Assembly: GCA_033675265.1 (NCBI GenBank)
Contig: JAUJYZ010000209.1
Coordinates: 62,001 to 126,000 of the forward strand
Direction of reading: 5' to 3'
Length of the DNA: 64,000 bases
Origin: Actinostola sp. cb2023
Taxonomy: Eukaryota; Cnidaria; Anthozoa; Actiniaria; Actinostolidae
Shown: in pieces, positions 48,911 through 60,600 of the stretch
Numbering within the stretch: the stretch's first letter is position 1
Layout: the number at the start of each line of letters is the position of its first letter
Notes under the pieces: model-generated
Database searches by the model: none
The model's input: only the letters and a program-made list of their open reading frames with translations
Told to the model about the DNA's origin: nothing
Program-made: the position numbers and the translations under genes

Positions 48911-49067
48911 TACTGATAAACATCTGCTTATATGACATCCCGTATATAGTGATGTCTCGATGCCCTTTTTACAACAACACGAAACTCAAGCCAGTTTTGT
49001 AGTAACAAGCCAAACCATATGAACCTTTTAATTATTACTGATTTATCTTATTTTTCTCCATATTTAG

Positions 49068-49436
49068 TCCCCGAGGTGGCTCCCATAATAATCAGTCATG
49101 TGAAAAATTCCTCAACATCGATAGTACTTGAATGGAAGGTATTTAGACGCTGGTGTTGTAGATTGTGTAATGATTCATTCATTAAATCTAAACATTTATC
49201 TTCTTTATAAAACCAGTTGGAAAATCCTCGATTGATTCACGGACCGCTGACTGGTTACAGAATAACATACACAGCACAAGGAGGTTCAACAAAGAAAGTT
49301 GACGTGGGTGTGGTTACCACGTGGACACTGACGTCACTAGAAAAGTACACGTGGTACACAGTAACGATGTCAGTCAACAACACCAAGTACGTTGGTCCAA
49401 AGAGTAGAGAAGTGAAGATAAGGACGAAGGAGGATG
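49068..49436 (+). CDS. Gene A exons 5-6: FN3-2
   Basis: Exons 49068-49138 (phase 1 to 0) and 49217-49436 (phase 0 to 1). Encodes VPEVAPIIISHVKNSSTSIV then LEWK, and [40 protein letters not shown] and [16 protein letters not shown]. The W, GYRITY and L-x-x-L...Y pattern is FN3. In isolation these two exons are intact. Confidence 0.88.
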
Positions 49437-50957
49437 GTAAGAGAAACTCCACTGTTGTTGGTAATGAGAAACTGTCATGTTTGTTGGCATAATAGCTTTT
49501 AGGACCAGTTAGACTGCGGAGGAGAGAAGAGAGTCCCCCTCCTCCCCCTTTTCCTCCCCTCTAGGGCCGATACGTAGGCTAGCTATATCATCAGCAACCT
49601 TGACTTATGACAAGAATGGCGAGGCCATCCAAGTTTCTTGGATACACGTGGCAAAGCCACAACCAGGATCTTAGTCTCAGGCACCGGTCCGCCATGTTGT
49701 CATAGTGAGATATAACCTTGGCAGCGTGAGGATGAGTTGGACCATCGGCTGTTGATGTTGTTGGTGTTGATTCTTTCCTTCATTGATTGCTGCTATTGTT
49801 ACACTAACAATAGACATTAACCACTAAACGTTCTGATATGTCACTGAATTACATAACAGGCGTGGTACAGTGTTTCCTTCATAGAGAAACACAACATCAA
49901 AGAGACCAAAATACATGGAATAGAAACTATTCTATTCTGTATATATCATCAAAGGTAACAAAACAAGTGTTACTAGAGTAATATTAATTGTTAATCAATA
50001 TGTATACAAGCTAGTTACAGCATAATATTTATATAGTGTATAGCTGAGCTAGCTAGGTCAGTAGTGTAGCCACTAGACAGGAGTTTCATAGTAAAACAAG
50101 AGTCTCCAGTAACAATCTTCAAGACTAGCAACATTCAAGATGGGGCCTCAAGTAAGTGCCAAATGATATCCTGTTACGACATTTTTGTTTAATCTTGTTT
50201 TGGAAGAACCTTGCAATGACATCTTATTTGTTTACATAAAAAAAGCACTTTTAAAATGTGTTGTTTCAGTTGTTGTTTTACAGTTTACTAATAATCAAAA
50301 GGACTTCAGCATACTTGTCACATGACTGGAACACATCGGCCCCGATTTCTTGACATGAGTTGCTATTACAAAGTATCATTACACAGCAATTGCCAGGTAA
50401 ATATGTATATCACAATAATGGTTTACTCCGTTACTGATTGTATCCAATAATGTAACGAACAGTTGGCGGGTTTCCTGTGCTATTGGAAAGAGGGGGACTA
50501 GGAACGAAGACTAAATAGCGTTGGTTGGAGACTGGGAACGAGTTTATGTCTTCAGGCTTTTTTTCAAAAGAACACCAACACCCCAACCCCTCCCCCTCCT
50601 GATGACAAACTCGTTAAAATGTTCAATACATAACACATTCTCATTCAATACTTTTGTTTAAAGTAGTTTACCTGCAGTACTTCCTGTCAGTAGCAGCGGA
50701 GGTTGATTCTAATTTTGGTCTCTTTTTGTTACGTCAGATATTAAAATAGAGTACAAACACTGAAGTGTCAATCGTTATGATTGAACTTACGCCGTTTATC
50801 AGTCACAAGATTACGAAACTAACTATAAACTTCTTATTTGCATATAAAACTGAATTAAATGTCAGTATCGCAAGTATCAGCGTAACGCTGTTTCGTATTT
50901 ATTCAAGATCACTTTCATGAATCCAAGCCGATCTCGGCAGTCCTTACAAACTACCAC
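49437..50957. other. Region between gene A and gene B
   Basis: 1.5 kb with no recognisable exon. I looked for FN3-3, FN3-4 and transmembrane sequences like gene B's and found none. It contains a C-rich CCCCCTCCTCCCCC run near 49534. Confidence 0.5.
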
Positions 50958-51042
50958 ATGGATTTATTGTTGTGGCCAACCCTGGCCGTGGTATTCTTGG
51001 TTCAGTCCTTACAAGAGATGATTTCTGTAGAAGCCAATGCAG
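50958..51042 (+). CDS. Gene B exon 1: signal peptide
   Basis: [20 protein letters not shown] then MISVEANA and a phase-1 G before GTAATTG. Paralogue of gene A exon 1. Confidence 0.88.
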
Positions 51043-51486
51043 GTAATTGATTGACACAGTGCTCGTTTCGCGATAGTCTTCATCAGCAACCAAACCTATC
51101 TTTTCTGATATACTGTCATGTAAAAGTTATTATAGTACTGAGTTCATGCTACTTCTACTTTTGTATCTTTTAATTCGTCAGAAGATATGTTATTGGTTGT
51201 CAGTCGTAGTCGATAAGAGTTGAATACGTATCAACTTCGGTTGAACTAAATTTCCTGCTGTGTCGGACGCGGCCGCGGACGCGGACGCAGTTGATCAGTA
51301 TTTGTAGGCTCTATCCCATGTCACTCTAGTTTGTTGACGTGTTAGAATACAGATCGAAAACCGATGACCAAAAACAGCCAAATCTCTATGCAAATTTTTG
51401 CTTTTGAAGTTTAGTTTCAGCGATAAATAATGGTATTATTATTACTGTTATTGTTGATGTTATCATTGTTGTTCAGTTGTTATTAC

Positions 51487-51567
<81 letters not shown>

Positions 51568-51573
51568 TACGAC

Positions 51574-51635
<62 letters not shown>

Positions 51636-54600
51636 TTTAATTATTAAATATGCTCGGTGTTTAGGGCTCGAAACACGGTTACTCGGTATCTATTAAGCCC
51701 TGGCCAAACTATCGAACTTTGTTGGATGCAACAATGTTGGATCGTGTTTGTCATACCATGTTGGATCGTGTTTGTCCAACATTATTTGTTGGATGAATGC
51801 TGGATGAGGTTTTGTTTTCGATCAAACATTTTTCCCAACAAATTGTAGGACGCAACAATGTTGACCAATGTTGGAGCGTTTAGCCGGGTTTCCAACAAAG
51901 TTGCATTGATCAACTGCATCCGGCTTCGGCATCCAATCAGAAATCGACATTTCATGTTAGCTACCAGGCTACACGTGTTCAGAAAAGTAGGTGATAAAAA
52001 CAAAATGGTGGACGAAGAAGAGTTAGTTGCTGTGGTTAAAAAAACGTAGAGCATGGAAGGACACAGAAATCGAAAAATTGATAGGTGAATATTTGATATT
52101 TTCTTCTTCGACAAGCTCAACGATAATAAAGGAAGAAATTGCCTGCTGTAATATTTTTCTCCACCATTTTCTCGAAATGCCCGCTATTTGCATAATCCAA
52201 CAATGTTTGATGACGTACGCGTTTGACAGTTATTTCGATAGCAGTTAGAATGACAATTATGATGAGGATTATTAAATCAATCAATCAATCAATCAATCCA
52301 TCCACTCATCAATCAATCATAAATATCTTTTTGAAAATAATTATATTTTACCTGTTAGGTTGTATAGAAAGATCTCTTGTTGGAAAGAATCATCTAAACA
52401 TCCCTGACAACAGTTTTACAGCCTCGTCGCGTTTATATCAAGATAGCAATCCTTCGGACAAGCGTTACATGCCTTACAATGCAAGACTGAATGGACAGTG
52501 GGGATGGTCACCACGGGATAATGACAATTCTACCGATTACCTACAGATTGACCTTGGTGCTGTACAGGTAATCACTGCTGTAGCAACCCAAGGGAATGGT
52601 GGTAGTAAAATACCTGGTAAAACAATTTTTGAGGAATGGGTGACACACTACAAGCTTGAGCTTAAAAAAGACGATAGCTCTGAGTGGATAGAATATCAAC
52701 GTGTAATATCGATAGACAAGGTGAGGTTATTTGAAATATAGACCTACATAATTATTAACCCGCTTTTGCCTGCTGAATGGTCTAATCAAGGATCAAGCAA
52801 ACATTTTGCCAGCCAGTTTTGTTTCGTGTTTCAGAATATTTATTTACGATTGTTATATAGAACTGACGAATATATCCTACTTAGTATATTTGCCGTGTGC
52901 TTGTGTAGATGATAACGTCACTCGAGTTACTAGTTGTGCTTTCCATATTTCAGTAATAGTTAAGTTTAGACATCATCTGAGCAAATGTAAAACCTGGTTT
53001 CTCTGACTAGCGACGTAAGCCAAAGCGGAACGTTTGTCACTGATGTGAAACCGTGCCCACATATGCATATGCTTGCGCTTGTGTTGCTTGTATCAGGTGC
53101 GATTTCAACGTGAAATAACGACTCCTGTGTTTGTGGTTGCGAGGTGAAGAGTACATACGCACGGTTAATTAAACGTTGAAATCTGTTCATTGGCCTATTC
53201 CAAAAATCGTTGTCCCCGCCGAAAGCAACAAGCACGAAGCTGACGACCGCAAAGGGCATTGGGATTTTCTCCTTGTTCATTTATTCATCCGTAGACATTT
53301 TGACAACATGCATTTTCAAATGGCCGAATAGTACCAAATGATAGCTATTCAACGCTCGTAGGGATAACTTCTCAAGAACCACAGATAACTTAATTAATTA
53401 GGAAATTCCCAAAGTCCTTTGCGGTCGTCAGCTTCTTGCTTGTTGCTTTCGGCCCGGACAACGAGATTTGAAATAGGTGTATAACCCGCACCTTCTTTGG
53501 CTCTATTGATACCTTCAATGAATGTATTATTTCTTTCAGTGGTCTATCAACAGTGATACTATTTGTCCTTATAATATTCCTAACACCCAAATGGCTACAT
53601 ACATCAGATTCGTGCCAAAAAAGTATAAGAACTGCAAGACAATGAGAGTCAACGTTTATGTTATCAATCAAGGTATTGCCTCAAATAAAATGTATTTATA
53701 AACGAGACTGACAATAAAGTATAAGAACTGCAAGACGATGAGAATCAACGTTTATGTTATCAATCAAGGTATTGCCTCAAATAAAATATATTTATAGACG
53801 AGACCGACAACGAAGACAACCGTTCGTCATACTTCCTGGACACCAACATATTGAATTGTTTCTTCTTTTGCAGAAGCGCCACGTGTTACAGCCACGCCCT
53901 CTGAGCTATCCATACTACTGCATTGGACCACTACGTCATGCATAAGGTTAAAACAAAGTATCACTGGATTTATTGTCAATGTAACCAAGAAGGGAGTCGT
54001 CAAGGTTGGGTATGTCACAAGCTATAACATCACAGGTCTACAGCCATACACTGACTATGAAGTACAAGTAAAGGCTGCACAATATGGATTGTGGAGCGAA
54101 AAGAAGACCATCCAAACCACTGTTGCAGGTAGTTAGATTCTAACTTTTACATATAAAAAAACAAATATAGCCAAAGTATTTAATTGTCTGTCTACTTTCA
54201 AATGATTCTAGAGGTAGATACCACGGAATTGGTTTTCTATGAACTCGTTCATTTTGGCGGTGCGCATGAAGAACCATTCATATTGTTTGTGGACAAAACA
54301 GCAACAAAGTATTCTAGCCTTTTTATCAGCAAAAAGTCTTACTCACGTTTAACGGTGAAAATAGCACTAAGATTACGAATTGTTTGGTAACTGTGTTGAG
54401 GTGGTTTCGAATTTGGAAAATATTGGATACAATTTCAAAACTACTTCAATAAATTGATAAAAGTGAGATGCGTGGAATGGATGCGCAGTAGCAATAACAA
54501 TCAGTGCGCTGTATAAATCGATAAAAGTGAGATGCGTGGAATGGATGCGCAGTAGCAATGACAATCAGTGCGCTGTATAAATTGTTTTACCACATTAGAT

Positions 54601-57600
54601 CGATCAGTCGATCGATCAGATCTATTTAAAGTGTTCTTTTATTTACTTCCTTTTATACTACAGATGTGTCATCATGTATCCATGCTAATGCGTGCAAACG
54701 AACTAAAAAGACGAACTATCTAAATTGGCGCTCCACAGCAAAGTAGGCATAGTTGCCGACTTTATACGCTCAGACGCATTACACAGATGACCACGTAAAA
54801 TGACGGTCCCGTCTCTCCATTACATTGCACCGGAGGAACGTAGACAACTCTAATCGACTAAGAGTATGGCACGATGTATGGTGTGGCCTGACCTACTAAA
54901 TCCCTGAGGGCCGCATTGTTAGATAACTATAATTGGTAATGCGTATTTTCCCTCAGTAAAAAATAAGTCATCAAATCAAATCAAACACGTCTAGACGAGA
55001 TAATTGAAATTGTTTGTTGTTTTTAGACGTACTAAAGCACTGATATCACGATACGCATGGACGTCTTTATACGAGACGCATTTACACGCATTACAAGACG
55101 CACTGAATATCTTTGCCGGCCAAGTTCGACCCGGCAGACGCATTATACGTCTGTATACCATAAAAACGGCCATTTATTGATTTCACTGACCTTTTCCAAC
55201 ATTTAGTCCCCGAGGTGGCTCCCGTAATCATCAGTCGTGTGAAAAATACTTCAACAATCATAGTCCTTGAATGGAAGGTATTTATGTAATTATAATTGTA
55301 ATCGTTCAGTTAATATAATTAAAACATTTAAATTTTGCATGTTTATTCTCTACAAAACCAGGTAGAAAATCGTCGATTGATTCACGGACCGCTGACTGGT
55401 TACAGAATAACATACACAGCACAACGAGGTCCAACAAAGACAGTTAATGTGGGTGTGGTTACCACGTGGACACTGACGTCACTAGAAAAGTACACGTGGT
55501 ACACAGTAACGGTGTCAGTCAACAACACCAAGTACGTTGGTCCAAAGAGTAGAGAAGTGAAGATAAGAACAATGGAGGATGGTAAGAATATATTCCTCTT
55601 GGAAAAATAGAACCACATTTGAGTCTAGAAAATAAAACCATTTCTGCTTCATTCTAGCACCGTCTGCTCCGGACAATGTTAAACATTTACTAATTCCTAC
55701 TCAAGGCTCGATTGGTCCAAGACTTAGGATCACGTGGGACAAACCACGTAAACAGAATGGTGTTATTAGAAAGTACACCCTCATATACTACTACAATAAT
55801 ACAGATAATCAGTCTAGAATAGAAACCATAATAGCATCCACTACTCGTATGGTGAATATAACGATGATGGGCGTATTGCTATATAGCATCAGTGCGTTTA
55901 CTATAAAACAAGGACCTTACAAGCATGGACACGTGGACATTCCTGCTTATCGTAAGTCAAAGATTCAATAAAACATGACTGATTGTTAAAAACTGGAGTT
56001 TCAATAGAACTTTATCCGGGTTCTGTAGTTTTGATGCCCATTGTACGCCCATTTGACGCCCATTTGACGCCCATTGTAATCATTCCTTATTGCGCCTCGA
56101 GCAACTCTTACGCTTCTCTCGTGCTCTCCAAACTTCCTGCGTGCATGCATAACTCGATAGACGCACGCTAAGCATGAACCATTCTTAATTATAATTTGCT
56201 ATAAGTATGACATAGTTTTAACAAAGAAACCTTGTTGTACTCTACTAGCACCATGGGCTGCGCCATCCAAAGTCTCTGTCACCCTCATTAACACAACAAC
56301 GATTGATATTTCTTGGCGTCGTGTTCCTAAAGACAAATCGAACTGTAATATCACCGAATACGAGGTGAAGTTGGTGGTAAAAGAGGCACGATGTAATGAT
56401 GCTTTGAACAATAAAAACAGGACAGTATTCGTTCCTGTTAAGGACATGCATGTTGTGTTACAAGACCTGTTAACGTGTTCATTGTATGGTATATCAGTGA
56501 GAGGTTACACTCGCGGTGGACCTGGACCTTATAGTGACACACTTTACTTTACTACTCATGGTAAGGAAATTAGTAGAATCTCAATATTTATAAAGTTAGA
56601 TAATTTTATGTACAGCGCGATCCAGAAACTATCAACAGCAACAAAACTTGTGACAAACGAGTCTTCTCTTAATTCTCAGAAAAATCATCACTTCCTCGTG
56701 ATGGAAAGAAAGACAGACGTGTGATAACAGGACTTCTGGTATCGCTTCTTCTACTGGTGTTGTTATTTGCTGCACTTGCAGTTTTTCTATTGAAATGGTA
56801 AACAAAGCCCAATAATTTTCTCCAACTGAGTTGTCGACAACATTAATTGCCAACGAGTCAGCCGAGCGAAGACGCGAGGCTGACGAGGCGGCAGCAATAT
56901 AGTGCCGAAGCGCGAACATTTCTTGTATGCAGAAAAAATCTCGAATGGACCACCAAAATGTAATGTAATGTAATGTAATGTAATGTAATGTAGACCACGG
57001 TCTAAACCAATCAGAAAGCGCTTTTGTCTGACGTCATAATAATCACGTGGTTGTCACGGGAAGAGCTTCGCTGATCGCTACGCTGTTGTTTACGCTGTTT
57101 CGTTGCACGAGATAAGTCCAAAAAAGTCAGATTAATGATATTTATGTTCTTTGCTTTTGTTATACTGAACTGTGTACTCTTTTCTAGATCGATTTGCTGA
57201 CTATTGACAGCCTGTGTTCTAAACTGAGTAAAATTAATACTCAAAACGGTTAACCGAATCACACAGTAATGCCGATCGGGCCAACAACATTGCCAACTTT
57301 TGTCAAGAGACACAAATCCTACTTTACTGAATTGTTTAATCGACTCAAAATACTCATTATTGCAGGCCAGTAAATAATAACAAATCCTGCTGCTAGACCG
57401 ATCGAAGTGTCGATCTAACTTGGAAAGCCAGACTGTCACGCCAACGTGCTAATTATACAACCTCGTCCCCAGGGCCCTCTCTTCTCGCTATTTTCAAAAT
57501 GGCGGACGCTCGAGAGAAGACCCTGGTGTAGGCTGGTCACGTGTCTCCAAGAATCTTGGAGGTTCGTACCCAGGCTGCCATTTTCTAGCCTCCGCATGCA

Positions 57601-60600
57601 GCGCCACAGGAAACCCATCTGATAGAGTTTTAGTATTTTAGAGTTGTCTGCGGAGGCTAGTCGAAAGTAATCGAAAGGGCATAAAATTTGTGAAGAGTTA
57701 CTGAAGAAAATACGTTCGTTGATGTTGCGATTGTTTTGCCTCAAATAATAAATAAAATCACTTGGAGCAATTCTGGGGTTCGGACGGTGTAATTAATGAG
57801 ACACATTACAACTGAACAGGTCAGATCGACAGTTTATTCGCTATTTGTATACAAACACCTTTCATCTCTAACGGCTAAAGTACAAAACATGTTGACGTGG
57901 ATTGACGTGTCACATACTGCAAATCTCAAGAGCACTAGCAAATTATGTAAACAACGTCAATAATATATCAGTTTGCCGTGTCGCCGTCAGTAGTCTTGCT
58001 CGTATAAATTGATACCTTGCTTTACGGTAAACGATCTCGATCGGTGGACTTTTTAATGTTCCTAAAGACATTTCAATGCTTCGATAACACTCACACATCA
58101 CTTGCAGCGGCTTCGATCTTCCTAATTCGATACATTTAGGACCAGAAAAGAACTATCCGTTGAAACTATAAATTCACTCGATGCGATTCGAATTTTAATT
58201 TATGCTATATTTAGCAACCTTCGATATGGACCAATTAGAAGGCTTGTTGTGTTATCCAATCAAAATGCGTTTTAGTTCAGCCTACACCAGGGTCTTCTCT
58301 CGAGCGCCCGCCATTTTGAAAGCGAGAAGAGAGGGCCCTGGGGACGAGGTTGCTAATTATACGTCTGTGAATTGAAGTACCGGTATTTGTTTTTACAATA
58401 TATTATTTCAAAGCCATCTCTCTGGAATTAGGACAAGTTTTCGCAAAATAAAATAAATCATGGAGTATAAAACTGTGTTTCAATAATCACAAAAGATCAT
58501 CGCAACAAAATCATTGTCCTCGTTGGCATTTAGCGATAGCTACGGCTAGTTTAAGTACTAATCATAATTTCACAAAATGTTATTCCTTCAGCCGTCACAT
58601 ATACAGTCGCAAGTTCAAGAAACATAATGTCGCGTTCCAATTAAAAACTTCTGGTAAGTTTTCTTCTCGCAGCAGCAGAGGAGAGATCGACCACACTCAA
58701 CAAGATGGTGAAGAAGGTACACATATCGTATTAAACCATGCACAACCTAACCCTAACCACACTCAACAAGATGGTGAAGAAGGTACACATATCGTATTGA
58801 ACCATGCACAACCTAACCCTAACCACACTCAACAAGATGGTGAAGAAGGTATACACACATCGTATTAAACCATGCACAACCTAACCCTAACCACACTCAA
58901 CAAGATGGTGAAGAAGGTACACATCGTATTGAACCATGCACAACCTAACCCTAACCACACTCAACAAGATGGTGAAGAAGGTACACATATCGTATTGAGC
59001 CATGCACAACCTAACCCTAACCACACTCAACAAGATGGTGAAGAAGGTACACACATCGTATTAAACCATGCACAACCTAACCATAACCACACTCAACAAG
59101 ATGGTGAAGAAGGTACAGTATGGTATTGAACCATGCACAACCTAACCCTAACCACACTCAACAAGATGGTGAAGAAGGTACACACATCGAATTAAACCAT
59201 GCACAACCTAACCCTAACCACACTCAACAAGATGGTGAAGAAGGTACACATCGTATTGAACCATGCACAACCTAACCCTAACCACACTCAACAAGATGGT
59301 GAAGAAGGTACACATATCGTATTGAGCCATGCACAACCTAACCCTAACCACACTCAACAAGATGGTGAAGAAGGTACACATATCGTATTGAACCATGCAC
59401 AACCTAACCCTAACCACACTCAACAAGATGGTGAAGAAGGTACACATATCGTATTGAACCATGCACCCTAACCCTATTTTAAACCCTAATGTGCCTTCTA
59501 ACATTTATTCTTATCACAATTGTTTCTTGTTGAATGTTATTCTTGTAGATGAAGAAACTAAAGCCCTGAACAGCGTCGATATAACTTCATTCCTGCTTTT
59601 TGATGTAACATTTGTAACACCTAATGGAAATATTGACGAGTGTAGTCTTAAAAAGGAATTTAGGGTAAATGTGTACTTTGTGGTCACCTCAAAATTACTG
59701 ATTGCACTTCACTGTAACTATAGTTCAACGTTCGGCAGATCAGAGAGTTTGACCCACAGTCAGAACTTACTAGAAGATAGATTTATTTAAATACAAATAA
59801 AACAACAGGGTAGTCCAGTCAGTGGCTAGTAGACTCTGATATACAAGAACGTCTTGTATTTGTAGAGTGTACCAACTGCACCACGGTATGGGTGCGTAAG
59901 AACTTACTAGAACGTATTGTTTGTAGAGTGTACCAACTGCACCACGGTATGGGTGCGTAATAACTTACTAGAACGTCTTGTTTGTAGAGTGTACCAACTG
60001 CACCACGGTATGGGTGCACACATGCAGAAAAACCATCCAACAAAAAGAAAAACCGCTACATAAACATTGTTACATGTAAGTACGTTTTCACACAAACAAG
60101 TTATCCACTGCGCCGCGCCGAAATGCAGCAGGAACTTCTATATACATATATCAGCGATAATAATTATTATATCTCAAAATCAATTGAGAAATAAATCTAT
60201 GTTTACCAACAGACGATCACTCCCGCGTCATCCTAAAAACTGAACAAGATGACTCTGACTACGTCAACACTTCGTTTATTCGTGTAAGTATGTGATGTAC
60301 CACAACTATATAATCGGCAGTCTAGTTTCGACTTGTTAAGATATCCACGTTCTCGAGAACATATTTTATATAATTGATTCGAAGCGGTACTTTGCGATGG
60401 AACTTGTGACTGTACTTGTAGCTCTACACGCATCATTTATATGAGTACAATTAAACATGATTGTAATGTAATGTAATACATTTCTTATATAGCGCATTTC
60501 ACAATCTCTATACGCTTTGCATGTAAGAATTGTTATCGGGTTTGGTATGTCCAGGGTTTGGTAAGTCCAGGGTTTGCTATGTTAAGGGTTTGGTAAGTCC

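Larger units (their letters stand above)
21039..49436 (+). pseudogene. RPTP gene A: signal peptide, discoidin, two FN3 domains; truncated and frameshifted
   Basis: Exons: 21039-21126, 21424-21782, 46591-46732, 47282-47540, 49068-49138, 49217-49436. All are GT-AG with phases that match gene B. The order is signal peptide, F5/8C domain split by a 24.8-kb intron that is nearly all 75-bp minisatellite, FN3-1, then FN3-2 on two exons. FN3-1 carries a 4-nt insertion relative to gene B, giving TGA within the domain. I find no FN3-3, FN3-4, transmembrane or phosphatase exon before gene B's own signal peptide at 50958. It may be a 5' partial tandem duplicate of gene B now decaying; a secreted product is conceivable only if the insertion is an error. 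Confidence 0.75.
51043..52358. other. Gene B intron 1
   Basis: Contains the (TTA)n microsatellite and a possible old transposon fragment (listed separately), a GGACGCGGACGC stretch near 51273, and a TCAATCAATCAATC run near 52277. No exon recognised. Confidence 0.55.

Noticed and set aside
51430..51696. Poly-tyrosine open frame
   Set aside because: Translation of the (TTA)n microsatellite.
57011..57439. 142-codon open frame on the minus strand
   Set aside because: No recognisable family and it lies in a gene B intron; length alone is weak evidence.
58654..58672. A GTAAGT...CGCAG intron in the juxtamembrane exon
   Set aside because: It would be 19 nt, far below a workable intron length, and the sequence reads through in frame.
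58690..59463. True interstitial telomere
   Set aside because: Only two CCCTAA-type repeats per unit, embedded in a longer 66-bp unit; no continuous telomeric tract.
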